A stretch of DNA of 64,000 bases from Bog-473 sp963738135 (GTDB lineage Bacteria; Actinomycetota; Acidimicrobiia; Acidimicrobiales; RAAP-2): positions 62,001 through 126,000 of the forward strand of contig CAVTVK010000003.1 of assembly GCA_963738135.1 (NCBI GenBank). The letters are read 5' to 3'. Below are positions 9,076 to 18,674 of this stretch, one piece after another (within the stretch, counting starts at the first letter, position 1; each line of letters begins with the position of its first letter). The notes below the pieces were generated by a model. It worked only from the letters and a program-made list of their open reading frames with translations. It was not told the origin of the DNA and made no database searches. Made by a program: the position numbers and the translations under genes.

Positions 9076-11926
9076 TCATGGAGCCTCCAATTGTCGGCGG
9101 GCCTCATTGAGGCTCCGGCTCGGACCGCCAACGGCTGTTTCCGCCACACACGCTTCCAGATCCGCGCGGACGTGCTCTGGCACACCCGGGAGACCCAGCC
9201 AGTCTGTCAGCGCGCGGAGCTCCAGCATGCGCGCGCCCTGCTTCTGCGCCACCTCGACGGCCTCCTGATAGTCCCGCCCGGCCTGCTCCACCTGGCGGGC
9301 GCGCCGCAGGACTCCGGCTCGCAGCCTGAGGATCTCCGCCTCACAGAACTGTTCGCCCGTGGTGCGGGCCGTCTCGAGGGCATCGTCGAGCAGGGCGCGT
9401 GACCGCTTCACCGTCCCGAGCAAGTCGTCCGCCAGGAGCATTTCGAAGTAGGGACGGAGTAGCGGTCCGGGCAGCTCAGGCTCCTCCATCCCCTCACCTG
9501 CCCACCACCTCAACGACCGGGCCCACTGGCGCCACTGCCGTGTGCTCACCTCATCGGCCACGTGCACGGCCTCTCCGGTCAGTTTGATCACGACATCCCG
9601 CTCCCCATCGAGCTGCGCCATGATGGCCGCCGTTACCGCGGCCACCGCCTGCGCCTGCGGCACCTCACGCTCGGTCGTGCAGCGCAGAACGTCGTCCGCG
9701 ATACGCCACGCTTCGGTCGTGTTCCCGGTCAGCCAGCAGGCCAACGCCGTGGCGACCCTCGGCGCCGCCAACGCCATCAGCTCGACCGAACGCATCGGAG
9801 GGAGGTCGCGCAGGCTGCCGTCGAGCGGGAGTCCGCCTGAATCATAAGAGCTCCGGAGCTGTGTCAATCCCTCACGGAGCATGCCCTGCCAAATCCGGGT
9901 CGTCCCTTCATACGTGTTGATCAGCTGGAGCATCCAGTCGTCTCCGAGAACCTCCGCCTCGATCCTGGCCTCGTGCAGGATTCTGTTTATCGCCTTGTAC
10001 TCCGCGCTGGCCTGCCACCATGGGACCAGCACCATGTAGTTGCGCAGGAGGATCTCCCGGTTGCCGAGACGGCGCGCCAACTCCTCCACCTGCCGGGACT
10101 CCTCGAGTGCCTCTGGCGCGCTCTGGTCCACCGCGGTCAAGCACATCACGAGTCGGCTGCGGGACTTGAGTTCGGTGGTATCCCGCTCGTCCTGGGGCAA
10201 CTGCACGGCGAGTGCGAGCACCTCCCGCTCATGACCCGCGGCCTCCTGGAAACGGGCGTTCTGTCGTGCCATGTGCGAGGCCTGCTTCCACAATGGGATC
10301 GCGTCGGCCGCCCTTCCGGCCGCTCCCAGATGGTACGCCGCGATCTCGGGCTGGGCTTCGGCCCGACCGGATGCGATCAGTGCCTCGCCCACGGCACCGT
10401 GCAGCCTGACCCGCTCGGCTCGGAGCACCGAGCGGTAGGAGATCTCGTGGATCAGGGCATGACGGAACTGCATCTCGTCCGACTTCGACGAAGGCTCGAT
10501 GATGGCGTGCTCCAGCAATCGGTGGAGCTCGGCGTCGAGACGCTGCCCCTTCCATTGTGGTCGCCGCCTCGAGCACCAGGCGGTCGAAGGAGCGCCCGAT
10601 CACCGCCGCCGCCTGCGCGACGCGCTTGGCCTCACCGACCCGGTCGAGGCGTGCCGTAATGACCTCCGAGAGCGTCTTGGGCATGGCCAGGGGGGTGACC
10701 TCCGCAGCGTCGGCCAACCCGCGCGCCAGCTCTTCGAGGAAGAGGGGTACACCATCGGCCCGTTGCACCAGCGCCCCGCGGACATCTCCTGACAGCCGTG
10801 CCGCGTCGGGCAGTCTTGCCAGCATGGCGCGGGCTTCGTCGCTACTGAGCCGGTCGAGCTGGAGCTCCGCGTCGGGCTGCACGTGCGGATCATCGGCGAT
10901 CTCCGGCCTCGCACTCATCACCACGAGGACCGGCGCAGGACCACGCGCAATGTAGTGGACCGCTTCCAACGTGCTGGGGTCAGCCCAGTGCGCGTCCTCC
11001 ACCACCAGAAGGAGCGGTGCGGCGCCCATCCGATCCCCGACCCATGCAGCCGCCTCCTGTGGCGTCGCCGGCACGTGACCCATGACCTCACCGAAGGGCT
11101 GCAGCGCACTCAAGGACCCATGACGGCTGCACAGCAGGGTCACGACCGGCTGTCGGCGCGGCGCGAGCTCCGCGCTGAACTCGAGCAGCAGGCGGGACTT
11201 TCCGATCCCGGGTTCTCCGGAGACGACCACGATGCGACCCGACCCGTTTTCGAGTTGGGCCCACTGCTTGTGGAGCCAGCGCGACGCATCGGCCCGAGGG
11301 ATGAACTCCGTGAGCGGCCGGGCCTCCAAACGGCTCCGGGCGCCGCTGCGCTCCAGGACCTGGAAGGCCGGCACGGGATGCCCGATGCCCTTGAGCGTCA
11401 GGGAACCCAATGACTCCAGCTCGAAGAAGCCTGCCACGAGTGTCGCTGTCTCACCACTGACCACGATCTGGCCCGGTTCTCCGACGGCCTGAAGGCGCGC
11501 GGCCATGTTGGGTACCTGACCCCAGACGTCCGGTAGCCGTTCATGCCCGCCGGCCGTCACGGCCGCCACCAGCACCTCACCTGTGTGGATACCGGCGCGC
11601 GCCTGCAAGTCGCTGATCCCGAGCTCCGACGGGAGCTCGCCCCCCAGCCGCACGATGTCTTCGACAATCTCCATCGCCGCCACTAGGGCGTCGCGGCTCG
11701 CCGACTCCTGGGCCTCGGGATAGCCGAAGAAGGCGACGGCACCGTCGCCCTGGAACTGCGCAACGACCCCGCCGTGTGCGGTGACGACGTCGGCGACGCG
11801 GTGCTGGTAGGCATTCAGTACGTCGTGCCAGTCCTCCGGATCGAGCGTCGATGCGAGATCGGTCGAACCGACGAGGTCGGTGAACATCACCGTCAGTTGT
11901 CGCCGCTCCGGCCCTTGGGCCGACAT
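9076..11926 (-). CDS. Class III cyclase - AAA ATPase - TPR regulator (frameshifted)
   Basis: Joined length is about 950 residues; a one-base insertion in a C4/G4 run at 10546-10549 splits it. The N-terminal cyclase domain has VMFTDLVGSTDL and FQGDGAVAFFG (metal Asp pair) and VPNMAARLQAVG (Asn/Arg). The ATPase follows: Walker A SGEPGIGKSRLL, Walker B LLLVVEDAHWADPS, and a GVPLFLEELARGL motif. After the shift the frame resumes as EGQRLDAELHRLLEHAI and ends in a long TPR-like helical region. This layout is widespread in mycobacteria and Acidimicrobiia. The frame is open to 12001, but ATG 11926 (MSAQGPERRQL) starts just before the cyclase domain. It is unlike the gene at 5097-7860 in ATPase type (AAA_16-like rather than NB-ARC). 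Confidence 0.8.
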
Positions 11927-12001
11927 CGTCACCCCGCCGTCCCGGTGACAGGCTGCCGAGAGCTGCCGCCTTGATCCCGCGGGAGTCGTCGCACCGGGCA
12001 A

Positions 12002-12466
12002 ATCTATGTCCGCCCAGGCCGGAGCGATAGTACCGACCGGCAGGACTTCCGATCACGCTCTTTGCGCGCCTGCGCGAAGAGCGAACCATGACGGCGTGGT
12101 CACCTCGTTGTCGGGCTCGCTGTAGACCTTGCATGGAGGGCCGCAGGGACCCGTGAGGACGTCGTACGTGGTTTCAGATCGAGGGATGGCACCTCCGTCC
12201 GTTGGAATCGTCGCTCCAGTGAGTCGCCAACGTGCCGTTTGGCCACCGTCGATGACCGTCCCGCTCCCGTACTCGGGCAGTCCCGTCGAAACCGAATTAG
12301 GGCCTCAGTTGGCTCCCGGCGTCACCTTGCCGACCCAGCATTCGGCGGGATGGAGGCCCTTCATCCTAAATAACGATCAAAATGAGGTAGTCGACCCGAA
12401 CGATCCCGCCCAGTCCGACGTTCGGGACACCTACGCGAGCTAGAAAGTCGCCGACAGAGGACAGGG
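12002..12466. other. Intergenic stretch, no clear gene
   Basis: About 465 bases between two minus-strand cyclase genes. A plus-strand frame at 12129-12443 (104 codons) is open, but it has no ribosome binding site and no family I know. I treat the stretch as non-coding. Confidence 0.4.
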
Positions 12467-13843
12467 TTATCCGCCGGTGGCATAGAGCGGCCAGGTGCCC
12501 GGAACTCCCTTCAGAACGTAATCGCCCCGACCCTCGAACTCGACGCCCGAGCCCACCATGAGGCTCCGCACAGTCTCGCTCACCAACACCTCACCAGATC
12601 CCGCAAGGTCGCAGACGCGCTTGGCGATGGTCACAGCTAGGCCACCTAGGTCATCGCCTCGTACCTCGACCTCGCCCGTGTGAACACCCGCCCGCAAAAC
12701 CAGTCCGAAATCGTCCTTGGCCGCAGTGACGATCTCGGCGGCACAGTGCAGAGCCCTCCCCGTCGCATCGAAAGTGGCCAAGAAGCCATCCCCCGTCGTC
12801 TTCACCTCGTGTCCCCGGTAGCGGCTTAACGCCGCGCGGACCATGGCGTCGTGATGATCGCTGAGCCTTGACCACTCGCGTGGACCGACCCGAGTCTGGT
12901 GCTCGGTCGAGGCCACGATGTCGGTAAAGAGAACCGTCATCGTCCGTGCCTCGCCCTCGGCTCCACTGCGAGCACCCGTCAAGAATTCCTCGATCTCGTC
13001 CGCCAAAGCGTCTGTGTCGCCCACGAAGAACAGGTGGTCCTCGCCGTGGAGGACGACGAGACGGGCGTTGGGGATGTGCTCGGCGAGGTATCGCCCTGCG
13101 CCCAGGAGGATGAAGCGGTTGCCCTCGCGATGCAAAACCACCGTGGGAACCGAGACGGAAGGGAGAAGGCCGCGAACGTCATCTTGGAGACTGGCCCGAA
13201 CCCTGTCCGCAATCTGATTGGGACCACCTCCGAATCGCGCAGACCGTGCGAACCAGGCTCGGAAGTGCTCGTCGTCGACTCGGCTGGGGGCAACGATCTC
13301 CAGGCCTGCCGACGTGCGCGACCATTCTTTGATCGTGTTCACGACCCAATCGATGCTCTCCGCAGGTACGCCCCAGGGGTAGCCGTCCTCCCGCACGTAA
13401 TGGGCATAGGTGTTGACCAGGACAAGGGCGCTCACCCGCTCTGGATGGGTGACCGAGAAGTGGATCGCTCGCGCTCCATTTGAATCCTCCGCCACCAACG
13501 CGGGTCGGTCGAAGCCCACCGCGTCCAGTACAGCGGTGAGATCTGCGTCGAAGATCTCTCCCGGTTTGGAGTCCCTGGAGTCACCCTCCGATTCGCCCCA
13601 GCCTCTGTCGTCAAACCAGACGGTGTGGCTGAAGGTACCCAGCCGCTTACGTAGACGAAGGAATCCAGGGTCCTCCGACAGGAGATCGATCGGGTGAACG
13701 GGATTCAGGAACACAAGCTGGACTGGACCGTTGCCGCACATCTGGTATGCGAGGTTGGTCCCATCCGCTGACCTGGTGTAGTGGGTCTCGGGTGCGTCGG
13801 TCACCGCCGCACAGTCTGCCCAAACGTGACGGTCGGTGCTCAA
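12467..13843 (-). CDS. Alpha/beta hydrolase - class III cyclase fusion protein
   Basis: 458 residues. Residues about 20-285 form an alpha/beta-hydrolase fold: FDDRGWGESEGDSRD, a nucleophile elbow AEDSNGARA, and a late VVLHGEDHLFFVGD with the catalytic His. The elbow keeps Ser and the second Gly but has Glu in place of the first Gly. Residues about 295-458 are a class III cyclase: VLFTDIVASTEHQ and KTTGDGFLATFDA carry the two metal Asp. The usual Asn/His of the V-x-I-x-A-R-V motif is Thr (LAVTIAKRVCD), so activity may be altered. The fused pair suggests a cyclase switched by a small molecule bound or hydrolysed by the N-terminal domain. A sister gene is at 23251-24594. Confidence 0.85.
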   Translation of the reverse strand: MSTDRHVWADCAAVTDAPETHYTRSADGTNLAYQMCGNGPVQLVFLNPVHPIDLLSEDPGFLRLRKRLGTFSHTVWFDDRGWGESEGDSRDSKPGEIFDADLTAVLDAVGFDRPALVAEDSNGARAIHFSVTHPERVSALVLVNTYAHYVREDGYPWGVPAESIDWVVNTIKEWSRTSAGLEIVAPSRVDDEHFRAWFARSARFGGGPNQIADRVRASLQDDVRGLLPSVSVPTVVLHREGNRFILLGAGRYLAEHIPNARLVVLHGEDHLFFVGDTDALADEIEEFLTGARSGAEGEARTMTVLFTDIVASTEHQTRVGPREWSRLSDHHDAMVRAALSRYRGHEVKTTGDGFLATFDATGRALHCAAEIVTAAKDDFGLVLRAGVHTGEVEVRGDDLGGLAVTIAKRVCDLAGSGEVLVSETVRSLMVGSGVEFEGRGDYVLKGVPGTWPLYATGG

Positions 13844-14395
13844 GCATTGACACGGGCCGTTTGAAAGGTCGGCTACCAGGCCACCGGCGCTGAATGTTCG
13901 CGACCGTCGGGGCCCGGCCGAGCAAGCGGCCGCTTGCTCGAGCGTACTCAGGGCCGGTTCCTATGGTCCGGATTGTTCGACGGCTCGCCCCGCGCCGCGT
14001 GGCCTCCCGTTTCCCGGTGTCGCTGCTCACGCCCGTGCATACTGCCCGTGCGCGGCGCTTGCTTTCCGTTTCGGGGCGCGGGCCCCTCTCCTCACGGCTC
14101 AAGTTGAGCGGCAAGGGGCCCACATGAACCGGACGAAACCACAGCGGAGCGGCGGGGCCCAGCAGGAGCTAGGGCGCACGGGGCGGGGCATTCGGCGAAA
14201 GCCAAGAGTTTTTTCCCTGTGGGTGCCGTAACTATCATTCGAGGGGAGTGACCAGGACTTCTTCATAATCGATTGCGCCTACACGTGTAACACAGCACCC
14301 TCAACAGCATCAGGCATCTTGACGGACTCGAGCCCCACTTCTCGCGTTCCTTTCAGTCGTCCATCGGCCGGCCGTTGCGGTCGGAAAATTCCGGA
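13844..14395. other. Gene-poor stretch carrying one copy of a dispersed repeat
   Basis: About 550 bases with no convincing gene. It holds the repeat copy at 14005-14091 and ACCAGGACTTCTTCA at 14251, also seen at 8074. Confidence 0.4.
14005..14091. repeat. Dispersed repeat, copy 1
   Basis: Contains CCCGTTTCCCGGTG at 14006-14019 and GTGCGCGGCGCTT at 14048-14060, followed by TCCGTTTCGGG and CCCCTCTCC. The same blocks in the same order occur at 22417-22521, with a longer spacer between the first two blocks. It is non-coding in both places. Confidence 0.6.
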
Positions 14396-14996
14396 TCAGA
14401 ACCGCGACGGCACCTGGTGCCGGTGCGCATCGGGCTCTCGGTAGCCGCCCTTCTTCTGGCGAGGTGGCAGGGTGACGTGTGCCTCGGTTCTCACGTTCGT
14501 AGGGGACCATGTCGAGGATGTGGCTGATGATGTTGAGGCGGGCTCGACGCTTGTCGTCGGAGTTGGCTACGTACCAAGGCGCTGTCTCGGTATCGGTGGC
14601 GGCGAACATGGCGTCGCGTGCCCGGGAGTAGTCGTACCACCGGCCGTAGGACTCGAGGTCCATGGCCGAGAGCTTCCAGGTCTTGCGGCCGTCGTTGATG
14701 CGGGCGGTCAGGCGGCGCGTCTGCTCCTCCTGGCTGACCTCGAGCCAGTATTTGAGCAGGATCACGCCGGAGTCGACGATGGCCTGCTCGACGAGAGGCA
14801 CGAGCTGGAGAAACCGAGCGGACTCCTCCTGGGTGCAGAACCCCATGACCGGCTCGACCCCAGCCCGGTTATACCAGCTCCGATCGAAAATCACGACCTC
14901 ACCACGAGCCGGCAGGTGGGGGACGTAACGCTGGAGGTACATCTGTGAGCGTTCACGCGTCCCCGGTTCACCATGGGACGTTTGGCTCGTAGCCAC
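14396..14996 (-). pseudogene. Polyphosphate kinase 2 remnant (5'-truncated, frameshifted)
   Basis: PPK2 uses polyphosphate to phosphorylate nucleotides. Here the Walker B/lid part is clear: MYLQRYVPHLPARGEVVIF, FDRSWYNRAGVEPVMGFCT, LLKYWLEVSQEEQTRRL, WYDYSRARDAMFAATDTETA and SDDKRRARLNIISHIL. The N-terminal third with the Walker A loop (G-x-D-x-x-G-K-G) is absent from all frames upstream, so the kinase cannot bind ATP. Near 14495-14499 one extra base shifts the frame; removing it restores the family tail VTLPPRQKKGGYREPD and a stop at 14396-14398. The GTG at 14996 is only the open-frame limit, not a real start. This is a decaying gene. Confidence 0.8.
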
Positions 14997-15143
14997 GGTT
15001 GCTCTGATGGTCCTTGCGATGGGTGCGGCCGCAGCTGGTGTCGTTCGAGAAGCGCGTGTTTGGCGAGGGATGCGCTTGGGTTGAACGAGTCAGAACCCTG
15101 CCGAAGTGTCCCACTGTCCCGGCGATAGTGGCACTCTGATCAC

Positions 15144-15980
15144 CTACGCAGCCGCAATCCAGCTGACACCGATCATTTGGGGTCCGCCGTGCACTCCGAC
15201 CACAGCACCCAATGTGCCGATCCGAATAGCCTCTCGGGGAAGGCGGGGGGCGATGAGATCGAGGAACTGATCGATATCAGCTGCGCCACCATGCATCACC
15301 GCAACGTCCTTGATCTGCCCGGCGGTGCTCAAGCGTTCGTAGAGCATCTGCAGTGCTCTTTTGCGGGTCCGAGCCTTACCTGCTTCGTGGACGACGCCAC
15401 CGGTCAGGTCGATTACCGGCTTGATCGACAGCAGTGACCCCACCATTGCCGTGGCGCCCCCGATCCGCCCACCCTTCTTCAGGTTCTCCAACGTGTTCAG
15501 AGCCGCCAGCACGTGGGTGCGTGGGATGAGGTCGCTGACTCGTTGCAATACTGCTTCAACGTCGGCCCCACCGGCGGCTGACTTGGCGGCTTCGACCACA
15601 AGGGTGCCAAGCCCGCTCGATACTGTCCGGCTGTCGATCACATGGACCGGAATCGCGCACCCTTCGGCCGCTGTGCGAGCCGACTGAAGAGTTGTCGAGA
15701 GGTCGCTCGAGATGGTGAGACACACCACTGCCTCAGCACCAGCGCCGCTTGCATTGCGAAATGCCTGTTCAAAGGCGCCGGGCGACGGGCAGGCCGTCTG
15801 GGGTAGTTCCGTGCTGTTCGACATTCGTCGGTAGAAGTCGTCGGTGCTCAGGTCCAGCCGGTCGGTAAATTCCTCGTTGCCAAATCGGATGGTCAGCGGC
15901 ACGACCTCAATATTGAACGGAGCGATGTCGTCCTGCTCCAGGTCGCAAGAGCTGTCGGTAACCACGAAGACACCAGGCAT
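15144..15980 (-). CDS. DegV family fatty-acid-binding protein
   Basis: 278 residues, typical DegV length. It opens with VVTDSSCDL (DSSCDL is the family signature), then IEVVPLTIRFGNEEF, TACPSPGAFEQAF (the TSQPSP-like loop) and LENLKKGGRIGGATA. DegV/FakB proteins bind a fatty acid at their domain interface; in Firmicutes they present it to the FakA kinase. No FakA/Dak-like gene is nearby, so its partner lies elsewhere. GAGGAGG lies nine bases before ATG 15980; the upstream ATG at 15989 would abut the ribosome binding site and is rejected. Cytosolic. Confidence 0.9.
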   Translation of the reverse strand: MPGVFVVTDSSCDLEQDDIAPFNIEVVPLTIRFGNEEFTDRLDLSTDDFYRRMSNSTELPQTACPSPGAFEQAFRNASGAGAEAVVCLTISSDLSTTLQSARTAAEGCAIPVHVIDSRTVSSGLGTLVVEAAKSAAGGADVEAVLQRVSDLIPRTHVLAALNTLENLKKGGRIGGATAMVGSLLSIKPVIDLTGGVVHEAGKARTRKRALQMLYERLSTAGQIKDVAVMHGGAADIDQFLDLIAPRLPREAIRIGTLGAVVGVHGGPQMIGVSWIAAA

Positions 15981-16140
15981 GAAATGCATCCTCCTCTATA
16001 CGGTCACCATTCTGGCGTCCCAACGGTCCTGGAAGGCCCTGCCCCATGGTGGCACCCCAGTCCGGCGTTCGGAGGCAGTCCGACCGACTGTCAGGAATGA
16101 GATACCACCCGAGCAGCTAATGACGTGCTTCTTTAGATGC

Positions 16141-18261
16141 TCAGCCTGTCTGCGGATGCGTTGGCGTTGACCCGTCGGCGTTGAGGATGTCGAAGCCGTC
16201 GGGCGTGTTCAACTGCCCGGATCCGGTGCCCGCCGAGTCCGGGATGCCGAAGTTCCAGACCAACGCGTGTGTCGTCGGGTCGATGGCGGCCATCCGGTCC
16301 CGGTAGTCGTCGTTGACCAGGAAGGTGCCGTTCGGTAGGAGCTCGACGAGCGACGGCTGGTTCAACCGGTCGAGCCCCGCAGGGGCCCGGTACTGATAGA
16401 GGATCTGGCCTGAACGGTTGAACTCGACGATGCCGCCGGGGTTCTCGTAGTCCGCGCAGAGATAGAGGTTGGGCCCGATCTGCTGGGGGTCCGAGGGATA
16501 CCCGATGGACAGGTGCGCTGTCCACACCAGCGAACCACTCGGGGTGTACTCACTGATGAAAGAACCCTTTGTCTCGGACACCAAGATGTTGCCATCGGCG
16601 AGCGGCGTGTCGCCGTTCGGTCCGCCGATGTCGGCAGGAGGGCTGTGAACGCAGACGCCCGTGGTTCCGATCTGTTTCACGACGACCCCGCTCGGATTGA
16701 TGATGAGAATGCGGCAGTTGTCGGCATCGGCCACCGAGACATTGCCGTTCTTGAGCAGGTAGGCATCGTCGGGCTCGTGGAGGTAGCCGGGGGCGGAACC
16801 GGGTCGGGAGGGGTGTCCGTAACTCCAGAGGAGCTTGCCGCTTGGATAGGCGATCTTTACGATCGTCTCGTTCTCCTCCTGATTCGAGATGATTGCTGTG
16901 CCGTGGTCGACGAAGAAGGCGTCGTCCGGGAAATAGAAGCCGCCGGGCCCGGGGGGCGGCGGCATGGAGGGTGGGTTCGGATAGGTCCACACGACAGCGC
17001 CGGTGTCATCGAGTACCAGCAGGCGGTTGTTGCCCCGGTCCGCGATCAGCAGCTTCTCGCCGTAATAGGGTGATCCCGCCCCGGGGTTCCCGGCTGTACC
17101 GAACTTCATGTTGGGCCGCAACATCTGGACGTCCGTGGTCGGGGCGGTGCCGCTCTCCCCGCCGACGAGCCAGCCCGTGTCCCCTACGGCGGCGATCGCC
17201 GCGTTCGCTACGGGGGCGATGAGGTGCCCCGCCACGAGCGCACGGTGCGACGCCGGATCGTAGGCGTCGATGTCGCCGCTGTCGGCCGTTCCGTTCGTCC
17301 CGCCAACAATGTAGAGGATGCCGTCGAGGACGACAGCGGACGCTCCGAGAACGGGCTCCGGCAGATGGCCTACGACGGTGATGCGTCCCGTCGTGGTGTC
17401 GATCTTCTGGATGACGTCCACGGCTGCCCCGCTGGCTCCGACCTGTTGCCCGCCAAAGACGTAGATAGCGCGACCGAGCGCAGCTGCGGCCGGGTAGCGC
17501 ACCGGGACCGGCAGCTGTCCCGCGATGCGAAAGGTGGCGCCGTTCGTCGTCGCCAACACCGCCGCGTCTGCGTGGGAGCCGTCGTAACCGCCGATCACAT
17601 ACGCGGCGCGTCCCACCGCCACCGCCGTGGCATCCGAGCGCGGCTGCGGGAGTTGTCCGACGACGGTCGCGGTGACGGAGGACCCGGTTGCAGAGAGAGC
17701 GAAGCTTTGCACTGTGGCCACCGAGGTCTGATCTCCGCCGCCGAAGACGAGCAGTCGACCGGCGAGCACGGCACCCGCAGCGTCGTGCGTAGGGGCCACC
17801 AACGCTCCGACTCGCGAACCGACGCCTCCCGGGACCGCCAGATCCGAGACGCTAGACGTGGTGACGTTGCCGGCCGTCAGCCCGCCCGCTATCACGAGGC
17901 CGCCCGGGATGGCGCCGGGAAGGGCTACCTCCCGGCTGGTCGGTTGTGCGAGCTGCCACTGGACCAGGCCGGACTCGACGGCTGGCAACGGGTTCTTGTC
18001 TCCGCCAGGGCTCGGCCCAGGATGACGGGGCCGGATCGTGGTCGAAGTGTGGCCGCGGACGCTGTTAGCCGCCCCGACTGACCGCGCCACCGAAACCGCC
18101 ACAAGGAGGCCGGTCGTCAAAACGATGAGGGTCAGTAGGGTAATTCGGCGCCGACCGCGCCGCGGCAAGCGTCGCTGGCGTTTCGACCAAGGCTCGCCCG
18201 AGGCGGATGGGTGGCTCACTGCAGGCCTATCTTGCCCGCGTCCCTGAGGGTCGACACGCAT
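16141..18261 (-). CDS. Secreted kelch/NHL-type double beta-propeller protein
   Basis: About 706 residues. A basic stretch (KRQRRLPRRGRRR) is followed by a hydrophobic segment at about residues 37-60, an uncleaved anchor or signal peptide. A Thr/Pro linker leads to five or six kelch-like blades (repeats of AYVIGGYDG, IYVFGGQQVG, LYIVGGTNG), then a second propeller of NHL/PQQ-like blades (LLIADRGNNRLLVLD, NVSVADADNCRILIINPSG, NGTFLVNDDYRDRMAAID). There are no catalytic motifs; a binding or adhesion role at the cell surface is likely. ATG 18261 is used; the frame is open to 18435, but that part overlaps an IS110 scrap on the other strand. The ribosome binding site is weak, so the insertion may have replaced the native 5' region. 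Confidence 0.7.
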   Translation of the reverse strand: MRVDPQGRGQDRPAVSHPSASGEPWSKRQRRLPRRGRRRITLLTLIVLTTGLLVAVSVARSVGAANSVRGHTSTTIRPRHPGPSPGGDKNPLPAVESGLVQWQLAQPTSREVALPGAIPGGLVIAGGLTAGNVTTSSVSDLAVPGGVGSRVGALVAPTHDAAGAVLAGRLLVFGGGDQTSVATVQSFALSATGSSVTATVVGQLPQPRSDATAVAVGRAAYVIGGYDGSHADAAVLATTNGATFRIAGQLPVPVRYPAAAALGRAIYVFGGQQVGASGAAVDVIQKIDTTTGRITVVGHLPEPVLGASAVVLDGILYIVGGTNGTADSGDIDAYDPASHRALVAGHLIAPVANAAIAAVGDTGWLVGGESGTAPTTDVQMLRPNMKFGTAGNPGAGSPYYGEKLLIADRGNNRLLVLDDTGAVVWTYPNPPSMPPPPGPGGFYFPDDAFFVDHGTAIISNQEENETIVKIAYPSGKLLWSYGHPSRPGSAPGYLHEPDDAYLLKNGNVSVADADNCRILIINPSGVVVKQIGTTGVCVHSPPADIGGPNGDTPLADGNILVSETKGSFISEYTPSGSLVWTAHLSIGYPSDPQQIGPNLYLCADYENPGGIVEFNRSGQILYQYRAPAGLDRLNQPSLVELLPNGTFLVNDDYRDRMAAIDPTTHALVWNFGIPDSAGTGSGQLNTPDGFDILNADGSTPTHPQTG

Positions 18262-18418
18262 GGCCGCCGTCACCCAGATACGGAATCCGGGCACCGAGGG
18301 CCGGATCTGCTTCGAGCGCAAGGTCTCCGAGGGCAGGACCAAGAAGGAAGCACTCCGGTCGCTCAAACGCCAGATCCCCGACGCGGTGTATCGCCAGCTA
18401 GTTCTCGACGTCGGATAA
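18260..18418 (+). pseudogene. IS110-family transposase, C-terminal scrap
   Basis: 52 codons reading AVTQIRNPGTEGRICFERKV, then SEGRTKKEALRSLKRQIPD and AVYRQLVLDVG. This is the conserved tail of IS110 transposases (KEALR-x-LKR ... VYRQL). A stop codon lies in frame just upstream, so the rest of the gene is gone. It sits divergently against the 5' end of the propeller gene. Confidence 0.65.
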
Positions 18419-18674
18419 GAGGTCCGGGGGGACACTCAGGGACGACTCCATGCCAGCGTGACCGGCTCTTCACCCTGCGCGACCGGCTCTTCGGCGAAGT
18501 CACTCCCGAACCCAGAGAAGCCCTACGCCGTCGTGCCCTTCGATGACGGATGGATTTGTCGCGCCTGGATATACCGCAACTACGGGTCTTGACTCAAAGA
18601 GGATTCGCACGGGCTCGGGGCATACGTCGAGACAAGCTGCGGTCAAGGGCGGCCAGCACGGGTTACATGGTGGG

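Noticed and set aside
12129..12443. 104-codon plus-strand ORF
   Set aside because: No ribosome binding site, no family, no support from neighbours.
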